NCBI RefSeq assembly: GCF_000252955.1
Contig: NC_014228.1
Span: 930,001 to 994,000 of the forward strand
DNA length: 64,000 nucleotides
From: Xenorhabdus nematophila ATCC 19061
Lineage (GTDB): Bacteria > Pseudomonadota > Gammaproteobacteria > Enterobacterales > Enterobacteriaceae
Direction: 5' to 3'
Below are positions 1 to 11,087 of this stretch, in pieces (the first letter of the stretch is position 1; each line of letters begins with the position of its first letter). Position numbers and translations under genes: made by a program. The notes under the pieces are model-generated. The model saw nothing but the letters and a program-made list of their open reading frames with translations, was not told the origin of the DNA and searched no databases.

Positions 1-1
1 A

Positions 2-535
2 CCGTTACCAGGAAGGCACAATGTTGCCAACGCATTGGCCGCCAGTGCCCTTGCAATTTCTGTGGGTGCATCGTTGGAGGATATTTGTGCCGGATTATCG
101 GCGTTAAAAGCAGTTCCGGGGCGTTTATTTCCAATTCATCTTTCCGCAGGAAAAACGGTGCTGGATGACACTTATAACGCGAATACCGGTTCCATGATTG
201 CAGCGGCAAATGTGTTATCACAGATGTCTGGTTATCGTGTCATGGTGGTGGGTGATATGGGAGAACTTGGCAAGCAAGCCGCCGAATGCCACCGTGAAGT
301 GGGAAAAGCCGTGGCAACCACAAACATCGATAAAGTCTTTAGCGTCGGTACGCTCAGTTCCCATATTAGTGATGCGAGTGGTCGGGGCCAGCATTTCGCA
401 AACAAGACGGAATTAGTGGCAGCACTACTTCCTTTACTGGAACAACACGAAATGATTTCAATATTAATTAAAGGTTCACGCAGTACCGCAATGGAAGAGG
501 TAGTGAACGCACTGAAGGAGAACTTCCAATGTTAG
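2..535 (+). CDS. murF: UDP-N-acetylmuramoyl-tripeptide--D-alanyl-D-alanine ligase, 3' part
   Basis: This is the C-terminal part of MurF, the cytoplasmic ATP-dependent ligase that adds D-Ala-D-Ala to UDP-MurNAc-tripeptide. The frame is already open at base 2, so the start and the ATP-binding domain lie outside the window. Visible parts are the end of the central domain ([13 protein letters not shown]) and the C-terminal Mur ligase domain with [18 protein letters not shown] and [15 protein letters not shown], which match E. coli MurF almost word for word. Its stop overlaps the mraY start by 7 bases, so the two are probably translationally coupled as in the usual dcw operon. Confidence 0.97.
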   Translation, partial: PLPGRHNVANALAASALAISVGASLEDICAGLSALKAVPGRLFPIHLSAGKTVLDDTYNANTGSMIAAANVLSQMSGYRVMVVGDMGELGKQAAECHREVGKAVATTNIDKVFSVGTLSSHISDASGRGQHFANKTELVAALLPLLEQHEMISILIKGSRSTAMEEVVNALKENFQC

Positions 536-1611
536 TTTGGCTAGCCGAGTATCTGGTTCAGTATCACACCGGTTTTAACGTCTTTTCTTATCTGACGTTC
601 AGAGCTATCGTCGGCTTGCTTACTGCACTGTTCATCGCATTGTGGATGGGACCAACCTTGATTGCTTATCTGCAAAAATTGCAGATTGGTCAAGTTGTAC
701 GTGATAACGGCCCGGAATCCCACTTTAGTAAACGCGGGACACCAACGATGGGCGGATTGCTGATCCTGTTCTCCATTACTATTTCTATTTTGCTGTGGGC
801 TCGTCTGAATAATCCCTATGTCTGGTGTGTTCTGGTCGTACTGGTGGGTTATGGCATTGTCGGGTTTGTGGATGACTATCGGAAAGTTGTCCGCAAGGAT
901 ACCAGAGGGCTTATTGCCCGCTGGAAATATTTCTGGCAATCCGTTCTGGCTTTAGGCGTTGCTTTTGCTATGTACAGCATTGGCAAAGAGACGGCAGCGA
1001 CACAGTTGGTTGTGCCATTTTTCAAGGAAGTCATGCCACAGCTCGGGTTACTTTACATTTTGTTGGCCTATTTCGTGATCGTGGGCACCAGCAACGCGGT
1101 GAATTTAACTGATGGTCTGGATGGGTTGGCAATCATGCCTACCGTGTTTGTTGCAGCAGGATTTGCGTTAGTGGCTTGGGCTACGGGGAACGTGAATTTT
1201 GCCAATTACTTACATATCCCTTATTTAAGCTATGCCGGTGAGTTGGTCATTGTCTGTACTGCCATTGTAGGCGCCGGGTTGGGCTTCTTGTGGTTCAACA
1301 CCTATCCGGCACAGGTATTCATGGGCGACGTGGGTTCACTGGCTCTGGGGGGTGCATTAGGAACTATCGCTGTTTTACTGCGTCAAGAATTCCTGCTGGT
1401 CATTATGGGCGGGGTATTTGTGGTAGAAACCCTGTCTGTCATTTTGCAGGTAGGTTCGTTCAAACTGCGTGGGCAGCGTATTTTCCGCATGGCGCCTATT
1501 CATCATCACTATGAATTGAAAGGTTGGCCGGAACCACGCGTTATTGTGCGCTTCTGGATTATTTCTTTGATGCTGGTACTGATTGGTCTGGCAACGCTCA
1601 AGGTACGTTAA
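529..1611 (+). CDS. mraY: Phospho-N-acetylmuramoyl-pentapeptide transferase
   Basis: MraY is the integral inner-membrane enzyme that moves phospho-MurNAc-pentapeptide onto undecaprenyl phosphate to make lipid I. The protein has 360 residues, the same as E. coli, with about ten hydrophobic segments. Family motifs are visible: the Asp pair in GFVDDYRK, the [10 protein letters not shown] loop, [12 protein letters not shown] and the histidine-rich [13 protein letters not shown]. The ATG lies inside the end of murF and murD follows after two bases, so it sits within the dcw operon. No oddities were seen. Confidence 0.98.
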   Translation: MLVWLAEYLVQYHTGFNVFSYLTFRAIVGLLTALFIALWMGPTLIAYLQKLQIGQVVRDNGPESHFSKRGTPTMGGLLILFSITISILLWARLNNPYVWCVLVVLVGYGIVGFVDDYRKVVRKDTRGLIARWKYFWQSVLALGVAFAMYSIGKETAATQLVVPFFKEVMPQLGLLYILLAYFVIVGTSNAVNLTDGLDGLAIMPTVFVAAGFALVAWATGNVNFANYLHIPYLSYAGELVIVCTAIVGAGLGFLWFNTYPAQVFMGDVGSLALGGALGTIAVLLRQEFLLVIMGGVFVVETLSVILQVGSFKLRGQRIFRMAPIHHHYELKGWPEPRVIVRFWIISLMLVLIGLATLKVR

Positions 1612-1613
1612 TC

Positions 1614-2939
1614 ATGACTGAGAAACTCATGACTGAATACGGGGATAAGAAAGTCGTTATTGTCGGGTTAGGCCTGACAGGTCTTTCCTGCGTTGACTTT
1701 TTCATCACACGCGGTGTCACTCCGCGCGTGATGGATACCCGTATCGTGCCACCGGGCAGCGATAAGCTGCCTGAGTATGTTGAGTGTCATACCGGCAGTT
1801 TAAATAAACAATGGCTGATAAATGCTGACTTAATCATTGCCAGCCCGGGGATTGCGTTGGCAACGCCTGAATTGCAGGCTGCGGCTGATGCTGGTGTTGA
1901 AATTATCGGAGATATCGAACTGTTTTGTCGTGAGGCAACAGCACCTATTGTCGCGATAACAGGTTCAAACGGTAAAAGTACCGTGACTACATTAGTCGGA
2001 GAGATGGCAAAAGAAGCCGGATGGCAAGTTGGTGTAGGAGGAAATATTGGTGTGCCTGCACTGGAGTTACTGAAAAAATCTTGCCAATTGTATGTATTGG
2101 AGCTTTCCAGTTTTCAGCTTGAAACCACTTACAGCCTAAAAGCCGCAGCAGCCACCGTGCTGAATGTTACTGAAGACCATATGGTTCGTTATCCGGAAGG
2201 GTTGCCACAATACCGGGCTGCAAAACTACGAATTTATGATCAAGCGAAAGCCTGTATCGTGAATGCACAGGATCAACTGACTTTGCCCGCAGGCGGCGAG
2301 GAGAGTTGTTATATCAGTTTTGGCGTGGATAGCGGTGATTATCAGCTTGATAGTGAACATCAACAATTGGTTGTCAATCAATGTCCTGTATTAGCAACCC
2401 GCGACATGCAATTGGCCGGGCAACATAATTATACCAATGGCTTAGCTGCCTTGGCTTTGGCGGATGCCGTGGGCATTCCGCGTGAAGCCAGCCTTCAGGC
2501 ATTGCGTACATATTCGGGGCTGGATCACCGTTTTCAGGTCGTTCATATGAGAGATGGCATCCGCTGGATCAATGACTCCAAGGCAACGAATGTTGGCAGC
2601 ACTCAAGCGGCGCTCAGTGGATTGAAAGTTGAAGGTACGCTTTATCTTTTAGTCGGTGGAGATGGAAAATCGGCAGATTTTACGCCACTGAAACCCGATA
2701 TATCGGGGAATAATATTCGCCTGTACTGTTTTGGTCGTGACGGGGATCAACTGGCACAATTGCGTCCTGAGATTGCAGTACTGACAGAAACCATGGAACA
2801 GGCGATGAGAGAAATTGCCTCTAAGCTGGTTGCTGGTGATATGGTGCTGTTGTCACCTGCCTGCGCGAGTTTTGATCAATTTAATGGATTTGAACACCGT
2901 GGTCATGAATTTGCCCGTTTGGCAGAGGAGTTAGGCTGA
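1614..2939 (+). CDS. murD: UDP-N-acetylmuramoyl-L-alanine--D-glutamate ligase
   Basis: MurD adds D-Glu to UDP-MurNAc-L-Ala in the cytoplasm. The three Mur ligase domains are present: N-terminal [13 protein letters not shown], the ATP-binding loop [18 protein letters not shown], and C-terminal [12 protein letters not shown] and GGDGKSADF. The start is uncertain. ATG 1614 follows the mraY stop directly and gives 441 residues; ATG 1629 gives 436 and aligns best with the 438-residue E. coli protein. An open frame running back into mraY was not used. The TEDHM segment holding the active-site His is kept, but the next Asp of E. coli is Val here. The TGA overlaps the ftsW ATG by one base. Confidence 0.96.
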   Translation: MTEKLMTEYGDKKVVIVGLGLTGLSCVDFFITRGVTPRVMDTRIVPPGSDKLPEYVECHTGSLNKQWLINADLIIASPGIALATPELQAAADAGVEIIGDIELFCREATAPIVAITGSNGKSTVTTLVGEMAKEAGWQVGVGGNIGVPALELLKKSCQLYVLELSSFQLETTYSLKAAAATVLNVTEDHMVRYPEGLPQYRAAKLRIYDQAKACIVNAQDQLTLPAGGEESCYISFGVDSGDYQLDSEHQQLVVNQCPVLATRDMQLAGQHNYTNGLAALALADAVGIPREASLQALRTYSGLDHRFQVVHMRDGIRWINDSKATNVGSTQAALSGLKVEGTLYLLVGGDGKSADFTPLKPDISGNNIRLYCFGRDGDQLAQLRPEIAVLTETMEQAMREIASKLVAGDMVLLSPACASFDQFNGFEHRGHEFARLAEELG

Positions 2940-4132
2940 TGACCATTCCAGGCTTCGGTAAATTTAAAAATTGGCTGGCGGGAAATGTGGAAGCAGATGC
3001 CACAGATATCGTCATGTATGATCGTACCCTGGTCTGGATGATATTGGGGCTGGCTGTAATCGGTTTTGTCATGGTGACATCAGCCTCAATGCCTGTTGGT
3101 CAACGCCTTGCTCAAGATCCATTTATCTTTGCGCAACGTGATGCGATTTATTTGGTACTGTGCTTTTTCTTATCTCTGATTACACTGCGTATTCCGATGG
3201 AATTCTGGCAGCGTTACAGCTACGTGATGTTGTTTGGCACAATGATGATGTTGATTGTGGTGCTTTTTGTGGGCAGCTCAGTTAATGGTGCATCCCGTTG
3301 GGTAGCGATTGGGCCGTTGCGCATTCAGCCGGCTGAGTTATCGAAGCTCTCACTCTTTTGTTACCTTTCCAGCTATTTGGTCAAAAAAGTCGAAGAGGTG
3401 AGAAATAACTTTTGGGGCTTCGGCAAGCCAATGGGGGTCATGATTGCTCTGGCTATCCTGCTGTTGGCTCAGCCTGATTTAGGCACAGTTATTGTGTTAT
3501 TTGTGACCACTTTGGCATTACTGTTTCTGGCGGGCGCAAAACTGTGGCAGTTCCTTGCCATCATCGGCTGCGGAATCTTTGCCGTTTGTGTACTGATTAT
3601 TGCTGAACCTTATCGTATACGCCGGGTGACCTCTTTTCTCAATCCGTGGGATGACCCTTTCGGTAGCGGCTATCAATTAACCCAGTCGTTAATGGCATTT
3701 GGTCGTGGAGATTTTTTTGGTCAAGGATTGGGTAATTCAGTTCAGAAATTGGAATATTTGCCAGAAGCACATACGGACTTTATTTTCTCAATTATTGCAG
3801 AAGAATTGGGTTATTTCGGTGTGGTTTTAGTGTTGGCAATGGTATTCTTCGTCGCTTTCCGCGCGATGATGATTGGCCGCCGGGCATTACAACTTGATCA
3901 GCGGTTTTCTGGTTTTCTGGCCTGTGCAATTGGTGTCTGGTTCAGCTTTCAGGCATTTATCAATGTCGGTGCGGCGGCAGGTATGTTGCCAACGAAAGGA
4001 TTGACATTGCCTCTGGTAAGTTACGGTGGTTCGAGTTTGATTGTGATGTCAACGGCTATCGTATTGTTATTGCGAATTGATTATGAAGTTCGCCTGACGA
4101 AAGCACAGGCGTTCGTAAGGAGCCCTAAATGA
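2939..4132 (+). CDS. ftsW: SEDS peptidoglycan glycosyltransferase, division-specific
   Basis: FtsW is the polytopic SEDS glycosyltransferase that works with FtsI in septal peptidoglycan synthesis. The 397-residue protein (E. coli 414) has a cytoplasmic N-terminus, then about ten membrane segments. SEDS signatures seen include [38 protein letters not shown] and [19 protein letters not shown]. It overlaps murD by one base and murG by four (ATGA), as expected for coupled translation within the dcw operon. Confidence 0.97.
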   Translation: MTIPGFGKFKNWLAGNVEADATDIVMYDRTLVWMILGLAVIGFVMVTSASMPVGQRLAQDPFIFAQRDAIYLVLCFFLSLITLRIPMEFWQRYSYVMLFGTMMMLIVVLFVGSSVNGASRWVAIGPLRIQPAELSKLSLFCYLSSYLVKKVEEVRNNFWGFGKPMGVMIALAILLLAQPDLGTVIVLFVTTLALLFLAGAKLWQFLAIIGCGIFAVCVLIIAEPYRIRRVTSFLNPWDDPFGSGYQLTQSLMAFGRGDFFGQGLGNSVQKLEYLPEAHTDFIFSIIAEELGYFGVVLVLAMVFFVAFRAMMIGRRALQLDQRFSGFLACAIGVWFSFQAFINVGAAAGMLPTKGLTLPLVSYGGSSLIVMSTAIVLLLRIDYEVRLTKAQAFVRSPK

Positions 4133-5226
4133 GTGGCAAAAACCGGCGATTAATGGTGATGGCAGGTGGTACGGGTGGTCATGTGTTTCCGGGACTGGCG
4201 GTTGCCCATCATTTGCAAGAACAAGGGTGGGAAATTCGCTGGTTGGGAACGTCGGATCGCATGGAAGCCGATTTGGTGCCAAAACATGGCATTGATATCG
4301 AATTTATTCAGATTTCAGGGTTAAGAGGCAAAGGAATCAAAGCGTTGCTTGCCGCTCCCGTAAGAATTTTTGAGGCCATTCGCCAGGCAAAAGCCATTAT
4401 GCGTCGTTACCAGCCGGATGTCGTGTTGGGCATGGGCGGCTATGTTTCTGGGCCGGGTGGAATAGCCGCGTGGCTGTGTGGCATCCCGGTTGTATTACAT
4501 GAACAGAATGGGATTGCCGGGTTGACAAACCGCTGGCTGGCTAAGATAGCAAAAACAGTTTTGCAGGCATTTCCGGGCGCATTCGCTAAAGCGCCAGTTG
4601 TTGGTAACCCTGTACGGGAAGATGTCTTGGCATTGCCGGTACCTGCGCAACGTTTGAACGGACGGGAAGGCCCTGTGCGGGTTCTGATTGTGGGTGGCAG
4701 CCAGGGAGCGAGGATTTTGAACCAAACTATGCCAGATGTGGCGGCTCGTTTGGGGGATAAAATCACGTTATGGCATCAGGCCGGAAAAGGTGCTCAGGAA
4801 GAAACGCAGAAAAGATATGAAAATTCAGCCGCATCTGAATTTAAAGTCACTGAATTTATTGATGACATGGCACAGGCCTATGCGTGGGCAGATATTGTAG
4901 TGTGTCGCTCTGGCGCACTGACGGTCAGTGAAATTTCTGTTGCGGGTTTACCAGCGATTTTTGTTCCGTTTCAACATAAAGATCGCCAACAGTATTGGAA
5001 TGCTTTGCCATTGGAAAAAGCGGGCGCTGCGAAGATACTCGAACAGTCTGCATTTACGGCAGAGGCTGTGGCAGAACTGCTAACGCAGTGGCAACGTCCA
5101 CAATTGCTGGAAATGGCAGAAAAATCACGCTCAGTTGCTATTATCAATGCAACTGAGCGTGTGGCAACAGCACTAATTGATGCTGTTGAGAATCATTCAG
5201 GCCGTTCTGGTTCTAAATCAAAGTAG
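4129..5226 (+). CDS. murG: UDP-GlcNAc:undecaprenyl-PP-MurNAc-pentapeptide GlcNAc transferase
   Basis: MurG is the peripheral inner-membrane GT-B glycosyltransferase that turns lipid I into lipid II. It has 365 residues (E. coli 355). The N-terminal half has the glycine-rich [19 protein letters not shown] loop and [11 protein letters not shown]. The C-terminal UDP-GlcNAc-binding half has [33 protein letters not shown] and [15 protein letters not shown]. An AAGGAG ribosome site precedes the ATG, which overlaps the ftsW stop. A gap of 36 bases separates it from murC. Confidence 0.97.
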   Translation: MSGKNRRLMVMAGGTGGHVFPGLAVAHHLQEQGWEIRWLGTSDRMEADLVPKHGIDIEFIQISGLRGKGIKALLAAPVRIFEAIRQAKAIMRRYQPDVVLGMGGYVSGPGGIAAWLCGIPVVLHEQNGIAGLTNRWLAKIAKTVLQAFPGAFAKAPVVGNPVREDVLALPVPAQRLNGREGPVRVLIVGGSQGARILNQTMPDVAARLGDKITLWHQAGKGAQEETQKRYENSAASEFKVTEFIDDMAQAYAWADIVVCRSGALTVSEISVAGLPAIFVPFQHKDRQQYWNALPLEKAGAAKILEQSAFTAEAVAELLTQWQRPQLLEMAEKSRSVAIINATERVATALIDAVENHSGRSGSKSK

Positions 5227-5262
5227 AACGGCGATGTAAACATAGCGAGTGAAGATTAAAAC

Positions 5263-6738
5263 GTGAATACACAACAGTTGGCGAAATTAAGAGCTTCAGT
5301 GCCTGAGATGAGAAAAGTCAGGCATATCCACTTTGTCGGCATTGGTGGCGCTGGCATGGGTGGCATCGCCGAGGTGTTGGCTAATGAAGGTTATCAGATA
5401 AGCGGTTCTGATCTGGCACCCAACCCTGTCACACAACAGCTGATTGCACTGGGTGCAACTATTTATTTTAATCACCGTCCGGAAAATGTACGGGATGCCA
5501 GTGTTGTGGTTGCATCCACAGCCATCCCTGCGGATAACCCAGAGATTGTTGCTGCTCGTGAAGCACGCATTCCGGTGATCCGTCGTGCAGAAATGTTGGC
5601 CGAGCTTATGCGTTACCGTCATGGTATTGCCATTGCGGGAACCCACGGGAAAACCACGACCACCGCAATGATTTCTGGCATTTATGCTCAGGCAGGCCTT
5701 GATCCGACATTTGTCAATGGTGGATTGGTAAAGGCAGCGGGCACACATGCACGTTTAGGCAGCAGCCGTTACCTGATAGCGGAAGCTGATGAAAGTGATG
5801 CTTCATTCCTGCATTTGCAGCCGATGGTGGCGGTTGTCACCAATATTGAAGCCGACCACATGGATACTTATCAGGGTGATTTTGAAAATCTGAAACAGAC
5901 GTTCGTTAATTTTCTGCATAATCTGCCGTTTTATGGCCGTGCTGTGATGTGTATTGATGATCCTGTCGTGAAGGAATTGATTCCTCGTATTGGACGTTAT
6001 GTCACCACTTATGGTTTCAGTGAAGAGGCGGATGTTCGTATTACTCATTATGAACAGAAAGGGGCTCAGGGTTTTTTCACTGTCAGCCGACAGGGTTTTC
6101 CAGACCTGCATGTTGTGTTAAATGCTCCCGGGTGCCATAACGCGCTGAATGCGACGGCAGCAGTGGCCGTAGCGACGGAAGAAGGGATCAATGATTCCGC
6201 TATTCTGGCATCTCTGGCAGAGTTTCAGGGGACAGGGCGCCGATTTGATTTTCTGGGAGACTTTTCTCTCAAATATATCAATAAAAAAGAGGGCAGCGTG
6301 ATGCTGGTGGATGACTATGGTCATCATCCAACTGAAGTCGATGCCACAATTAAAGCAGCACGGGCAGGTTGGACGGATAAACGTATTGTGATGATTTTCC
6401 AGCCACATCGTTATACGAGAACCCGTGATTTATATGATGATTTTGCCAATGTGCTAAGTCAGGTTGATGTTTTATTGATGCTGGATGTGTATGCCGCAGG
6501 TGAAACCCCGATTCCAGGTGCTGATAGCCGTTCTTTATGCCGGACTATCCGCAGCCGGGGGAAATTGGATCCGATTTTTGTATCAGATCCAGAACAGATT
6601 TCATCCATACTGTCGCAGTTTATGGAAAACAATGACTTAGTTTTGGTACAGGGTGCCGGTAATATCGGTAAAATAGCGCGCAATCTGGCTGAAACAAAAC
6701 TACAGCCATCTTTTAATGAGGGAGAGCATCATGGTTGA
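5263..6738 (+). CDS. murC: UDP-N-acetylmuramate--L-alanine ligase (GTG start)
   Basis: MurC adds L-Ala to UDP-MurNAc, the first amino acid of the stem peptide. The 491 residues match E. coli from the first codon ([16 protein letters not shown]), which fixes the GTG at 5263 as the start. Domains: N-terminal UDP-binding [19 protein letters not shown], central ATP-binding [12 protein letters not shown], the [10 protein letters not shown] and [11 protein letters not shown] motifs, and C-terminal [15 protein letters not shown] and [16 protein letters not shown]. The end overlaps the ddlB start by eight bases. Confidence 0.97.
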   Translation: MNTQQLAKLRASVPEMRKVRHIHFVGIGGAGMGGIAEVLANEGYQISGSDLAPNPVTQQLIALGATIYFNHRPENVRDASVVVASTAIPADNPEIVAAREARIPVIRRAEMLAELMRYRHGIAIAGTHGKTTTTAMISGIYAQAGLDPTFVNGGLVKAAGTHARLGSSRYLIAEADESDASFLHLQPMVAVVTNIEADHMDTYQGDFENLKQTFVNFLHNLPFYGRAVMCIDDPVVKELIPRIGRYVTTYGFSEEADVRITHYEQKGAQGFFTVSRQGFPDLHVVLNAPGCHNALNATAAVAVATEEGINDSAILASLAEFQGTGRRFDFLGDFSLKYINKKEGSVMLVDDYGHHPTEVDATIKAARAGWTDKRIVMIFQPHRYTRTRDLYDDFANVLSQVDVLLMLDVYAAGETPIPGADSRSLCRTIRSRGKLDPIFVSDPEQISSILSQFMENNDLVLVQGAGNIGKIARNLAETKLQPSFNEGEHHG

Positions 6739-7651
6739 TAAAGTCGCAGTTCTGTTGGGCGGAACTTCTGCTGAGCGTGAGGTTTCATTGCAATCAGGAC
6801 AGGCAATTGTGACTGGGCTGAAAGAAGCAGGCATTAATGCTTACTCAGTCGATACAAAAGACTTTGATGTGACTAAACTCAAAGAAGAGGGGTTCAGTAA
6901 AGTTTTCATTGCCTTGCATGGTCGTGGTGGTGAAGACGGTACGTTGCAAGGTTTACTGGAATTTTTGCAGCTTCCTTACACAGGCAGTGGCGTAATGGCA
7001 TCTGCTGTGTCAATGGATAAATTGCGGACAAAACAGCTATGGCAGGGATCAAAACTGCCTGTTTCCCCTTATGTTGCAATTAATTCTCAAAAATTTGAAC
7101 AAGTTAGTGATTTTCAACTCCAAGATTATGTTCAAGAATTAGGTTTACCGTTAATGGTCAAGCCAAATCTGGAAGGTTCCAGTGTCGGTATGACCAAAGT
7201 GAATGACTATGCCGAATTGCGGGGCGCATTAGCATTAGCATTTAAATATGACACTGATGTATTAGTCGAGAAATGGCTATTCGGCCCCGAATACACGGTC
7301 GGATTTTTGGGCGATGAGGCGCTTCCTTCTATCCGCATTCAGGCGCCTGATGTGTTTTATGACTACGATGCAAAATATATTTCCAATGAAACGCAATATT
7401 TTTGTCCAAGTGGTTTGAGTGTGGAAAAAGAGCAGGAGTTGGTGGATATCGCATCAGAAGCCTATAAAGCACTGGGATGCAGGGGCTGGGGACGTGTTGA
7501 TATCATGGATGACGGTAAAGGTAACTTCTATTTGTTGGAGGCCAATACCTGTCCGGGCATGACCAGTCATAGCTTGGTTCCGTTAGCTGCGCGTCAGGCT
7601 GGCTTCAGTTTTTCTCAACTCGTTGTGAGAATTTTGGAATTGGCTGATTGA
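6731..7651 (+). CDS. ddlB: D-alanine--D-alanine ligase B
   Basis: DdlB is an ATP-grasp ligase that joins two D-Ala for MurF. From ATG 6731 it is 306 residues, as in E. coli; an in-frame ATG at 6716 was set aside because GGGAG at 6720-6724 is correctly spaced only for 6731. Motifs: [16 protein letters not shown] at the N-terminus, [30 protein letters not shown] for ATP binding, and [17 protein letters not shown] near the end (Cys replaces the Ser of E. coli TSPGM). It overlaps murC by eight bases, and ftsQ begins one base after its stop. Confidence 0.97.
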   Translation: MVDKVAVLLGGTSAEREVSLQSGQAIVTGLKEAGINAYSVDTKDFDVTKLKEEGFSKVFIALHGRGGEDGTLQGLLEFLQLPYTGSGVMASAVSMDKLRTKQLWQGSKLPVSPYVAINSQKFEQVSDFQLQDYVQELGLPLMVKPNLEGSSVGMTKVNDYAELRGALALAFKYDTDVLVEKWLFGPEYTVGFLGDEALPSIRIQAPDVFYDYDAKYISNETQYFCPSGLSVEKEQELVDIASEAYKALGCRGWGRVDIMDDGKGNFYLLEANTCPGMTSHSLVPLAARQAGFSFSQLVVRILELAD

Positions 7652-7652
7652 T

Positions 7653-8468
7653 ATGTCACAGGCAGCCCGGAATATCCGGGAGCGGGAGAGCGAAACGCAG
7701 GGAGGGCGTCCCAGTAATGGTTATTATCTGATAGGGATTATCTTCTTCCTGATGGTGATCGGTACCATCATATGGGGAGGCCGGATGACACTGGACTGGA
7801 TGAAGGATTCTAACAGGCTACCGCTCTCAAAGCTGGTGTTAACCGGTGAACGGCATTACACCACGAATGATGATGTCAGGCAGGTTATTTTGTCCTTGGG
7901 AACCCCGGGGACATTCATGACACAGGATGTCAATGTCATTCAGGAAAAGATTGAACAACTGCCGTGGATTCGGCAAGTCACTGTACGTAAACAATGGCCT
8001 GATGAACTGAAAATACATCTGGTAGAATACGTGCCTTATGCGCGCTGGAACGATACGCAAATGCTGGATGCAGAAGGCCGGGTGTTTAGTTTGCCCATGG
8101 AACGCGGTATCAACGCGCAATATCCGATGCTGTATGGCCCGGACGGTAAAGAAAAAGATGTATTGGAAGGATATAGCGCAATGGTCACTTTGCTTTCAGA
8201 ACATCAATTTAAATTGAAAGCAGTAATCATGACAGCGCGTAATTCCTGGCAGCTGATACTGGATAACGATATCCGGTTAGAGTTAGGAAGTCGAGATAAA
8301 ATGGAACGAATAAAACGTTTTGTTGAACTTTATCCTGTGTTGCTGAAAAACACGGAAAAGCGCGTGGATTATGTTGATTTACGTTATGACAGCGGTGCTG
8401 CGGTAGGTTGGGCTCCTTTATTAACTGATGCGCCGGTTTTCATCAACGGGCTAGAAAATAAACAGTGA
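7653..8468 (+). CDS. ftsQ: Cell division protein FtsQ
   Basis: FtsQ is a bitopic inner-membrane divisome protein that binds FtsB and FtsL. The 271 residues (E. coli 276) comprise a short charged cytoplasmic part, one membrane segment at about 23-45 ([20 protein letters not shown]), a POTRA domain starting near [15 protein letters not shown], and the beta domain with [21 protein letters not shown] and [16 protein letters not shown]. It lies between ddlB and ftsA with almost no spacing, as in other enterobacteria. Confidence 0.96.
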   Translation: MSQAARNIRERESETQGGRPSNGYYLIGIIFFLMVIGTIIWGGRMTLDWMKDSNRLPLSKLVLTGERHYTTNDDVRQVILSLGTPGTFMTQDVNVIQEKIEQLPWIRQVTVRKQWPDELKIHLVEYVPYARWNDTQMLDAEGRVFSLPMERGINAQYPMLYGPDGKEKDVLEGYSAMVTLLSEHQFKLKAVIMTARNSWQLILDNDIRLELGSRDKMERIKRFVELYPVLLKNTEKRVDYVDLRYDSGAAVGWAPLLTDAPVFINGLENKQ

Positions 8469-8500
8469 CTGATAATAATACAGAGACAGGCAGAATAACG

Positions 8501-9757
8501 ATGATCAAATCAACGGACAGAAAATTGGTAGTTGGCCTTGAAATCGGGACAGCAAAGGTATCTGCCCTGGTTGGTGAAATTCTGCCCGATGGTATGGTTA
8601 ATATTATCGGAGTAGGAAGTTGCCCATCCCGCGGCATGGATAAAGGCGGTGTCAACGATCTTGAATCGGTCGTTAAATGCGTACAGCGTGCCATAGATCA
8701 GGCTGAACTTATGGCAGATTGTCAGATCTCGTCAGTTTATTTGGCGCTTTCCGGCAAGCATATAAGTTGTCAGAACGAAATTGGTATGGTGCCGGTTTCG
8801 GAAGAAGAAGTGACACAAGATGATGTGGACAGTGTTGTCCATACAGCTAAATCAGTTCGTGTTCGTGATGAACACCGTATTCTGCATGTAATCCCTCAGG
8901 AATACGCGATTGACTATCAGGAAGGGATTAAAAATCCAGTGGGGCTTTCTGGCGTGCGTATGCAGGCGAAAGTCCATCTGATTACCTGTCATAACGACAT
9001 GGCGAAAAATATCGTAAAAGCTGTTGAACGTTGTGGATTGAAAGTTGACCAACTTATTTTTGCCGGACTGGCAGCAAGTTATGCCGTGTTGACAGAAGAC
9101 GAGCGGGAGTTGGGGGTATGTGTGGTTGATATTGGCGGTGGCACGATGGATATCGCGGTATACACTGGCGGCGCACTGCGCCATACCAAGGTTATCCCTT
9201 ATGCAGGCAATGTTGTGACCAGTGATATCGCTTATGCCTTTGGTACTCCACCAAGTGATGCTGAAACCATAAAGGTTCGTCATGGATGTGCATTAGGTTC
9301 GATAGTCAGCAAGGATGAAAGTGTAGAAGTCCCAAGTGTGGGAGGACGACCACCCCGTAGCTTGCAGCGTCAGACTCTGGCGGAGGTAATAGAGCCTCGT
9401 TATACCGAACTGCTGAATTTAGTGAATGATGAAATTTTGCGATTGCAGGAGCAACTGCGTCAGCAGGGCGTAAAGCACCATCTGGCAGCAGGGATTGTCC
9501 TGACAGGCGGAGGAGCCCAGATTGATGGTTTGGCCGATTGTGCCCAGCGGGTATTCCATACTCAAGTCCGTATTGGTCGTCCCCTGAACATTACTGGGCT
9601 GACAGATTATGTGCAGGAGCCTTGCTACTCAACTGCAGTCGGGCTTCTGCATTATGGCAAAGAATCTCACTTTGGGGGGGATTCTGATGCTGATAAAAGA
9701 ACGTCAGTGAGCGGCTGGTTTAATAAGATCAGCAACTGGCTGAGAAAAGAATTTTGA
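8501..9757 (+). CDS. ftsA: Cell division protein FtsA, actin-like Z-ring anchor
   Basis: FtsA is an actin-family ATPase that tethers FtsZ to the membrane. The start is ATG 8501 (MIKSTDRKLVVGLEIGTAKV), matching E. coli; a GTG at 8465 overlapping the ftsQ stop would add 12 residues and is less likely. The 418-residue protein has phosphate 1 LEIGTAKVSALVGE, phosphate 2 VCVVDIGGGTMDIAV, the adenosine motif GIVLTGGGAQIDGL, and a C-terminal amphipathic helix (GWFNKISNWLRKEF) for membrane binding. Sixty-six bases separate it from ftsZ. Confidence 0.97.
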   Translation: MIKSTDRKLVVGLEIGTAKVSALVGEILPDGMVNIIGVGSCPSRGMDKGGVNDLESVVKCVQRAIDQAELMADCQISSVYLALSGKHISCQNEIGMVPVSEEEVTQDDVDSVVHTAKSVRVRDEHRILHVIPQEYAIDYQEGIKNPVGLSGVRMQAKVHLITCHNDMAKNIVKAVERCGLKVDQLIFAGLAASYAVLTEDERELGVCVVDIGGGTMDIAVYTGGALRHTKVIPYAGNVVTSDIAYAFGTPPSDAETIKVRHGCALGSIVSKDESVEVPSVGGRPPRSLQRQTLAEVIEPRYTELLNLVNDEILRLQEQLRQQGVKHHLAAGIVLTGGGAQIDGLADCAQRVFHTQVRIGRPLNITGLTDYVQEPCYSTAVGLLHYGKESHFGGDSDADKRTSVSGWFNKISNWLRKEF

Positions 9758-9823
9758 TTTTTTATACAGAGGCTAAGACAATGTCGCTGGCCTCGATATA
9801 AAGGCACAAAACGGAGAGAAATT

Positions 9824-10988
9824 ATGTTTGAACCACTGGAATTAACCAATGACGCGGTGATTAAAGTCATCGGCGTCGGCGGCGGCGGCGGTAATGCTGT
9901 TGAGCACATGGTGCGTGAGCGTATTGAAGGCGTAGACTTCTTTGCGATTAACACGGATGCTCAAGCACTGCGTAAGACGGCTGTTGGTCAGACTATCCAG
10001 ATTGGCAACGGCATTACGAAAGGATTAGGTGCAGGTGCAAACCCTGAAGTTGGCCGTACCGCTGCGGAAGAAGATCGCGAATCATTTGCGTACCGCATTA
10101 GAAGGGGCTGATATGGTATTCATCGCGGCAGGTATGGGCGGTGGTACAGGAACAGGTGCCGCACCCGTTGTAGCTGAAATTGCCAAAGAACTCGGTATTC
10201 TGACGGTAGCTGTCGTGACTAAGCCATTTAATTTCGAAGGCAAAAAGCGTATGGCCTTCGCGGAACAAGGGATCACTGAACTGTCTAAACATGTGGATTC
10301 ATTGATTACTATTCCAAATGACAAACTGCTGAAAGTCTTGGGCCGTGGTATTTCCTTACTGGATGCGTTCGGTGCAGCAAATGACGTTCTGAAAGGAGCG
10401 GTTCAGGGTATTGCTGAGCTGATCACTCGCCCAGGGTTGATGAACGTTGACTTTGCAGACGTGCGTACTGTGATGTCTGAAATGGGTTACGCCATGATGG
10501 GTTCTGGTATTGCGCAGGGTGAAGACCGTGCGGAAGAAGCAGCAGAAATGGCTATTTCCAGCCCATTGTTGGAAGATATTGATCTTTCTGGCGCCCGTGG
10601 CGTTCTGGTTAACATCACGGCGGGCTTTGACCTGCGTCTGGATGAGTTTGAAACGGTGGGTAACACAATCCGTGCATTTGCTTCCGACAATGCAACGGTG
10701 GTTATCGGTACGTCACTTGATCCGGACATGAACGACGAGCTGCGTGTCACTGTTGTGGCAACTGGCATAGGGATGGACAAGCGTCCAGAAATTACGCTGG
10801 TGACCAATAACAAAGCGCCTCAGGTAAACACAATGGATCGCCGTTATCAGCAGATGCCCGGCGGAATCCCTTCATTGTCTGATGAGACTAAAACAGCTGC
10901 AAAAGTTGTTAATGACCAAAATGCACATACAAGCAAAGAGCCTGATTATCTCGATATTCCTGCGTTTTTGCGTAAACAGGCTGACTAA
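9824..10988 (+). CDS. ftsZ: Cell division protein FtsZ, frame broken by one extra base
   Basis: FtsZ is the tubulin-like GTPase that forms the Z ring. The first frame (9824-10111) reads [22 protein letters not shown] up to [14 protein letters not shown], then goes out of phase and stops. The second frame picks up exactly there with [27 protein letters not shown] and runs to the C-terminal peptide [16 protein letters not shown]. Deleting one T from the TTT at 10085-10087 restores DRESLRTALEG and a 387-residue protein (E. coli 383). FtsZ is essential and everything outside this point is conserved, so a sequencing or assembly error is the likeliest cause. A real or programmed shift cannot be excluded from sequence. 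Confidence 0.93.
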
Positions 10989-10999
10989 TTGCTAAAAAA

Positions 11000-11061
11000 T
11001 TGGTTTCTCCGCTTTTTGTGCTAAACTATCCTGCCAATCGTGTTTTATAATGGTTGGCGGG
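11000..11061 (+). promoter_or_regulatory. ftsZ-lpxC intergenic: candidate promoter and hairpin
   Basis: TTGGTT (11000-11005) and TAAACT (11022-11027) are separated by 16 bases and could form a sigma-70 promoter for lpxC. A perfect TATAAT also occurs at 11046-11051, without a good -35. CCTGCCAA (11030-11037) and TTGGCGGG (11054-11061) are inverted repeats with one G-T pair and could form a hairpin in the lpxC leader. This is inference from sequence pattern only. Confidence 0.35.
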
Positions 11062-11087
11062 ATAAGTACCTCTGCGAGATATAAACG

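Noticed and set aside
10029..10111. Programmed frameshift signal in ftsZ
   Set aside because: No slippery heptamer, stimulator hairpin or ribosome-site-like element was seen at 10085-10087, and ftsZ is not known to use frameshifting; an error is likelier.
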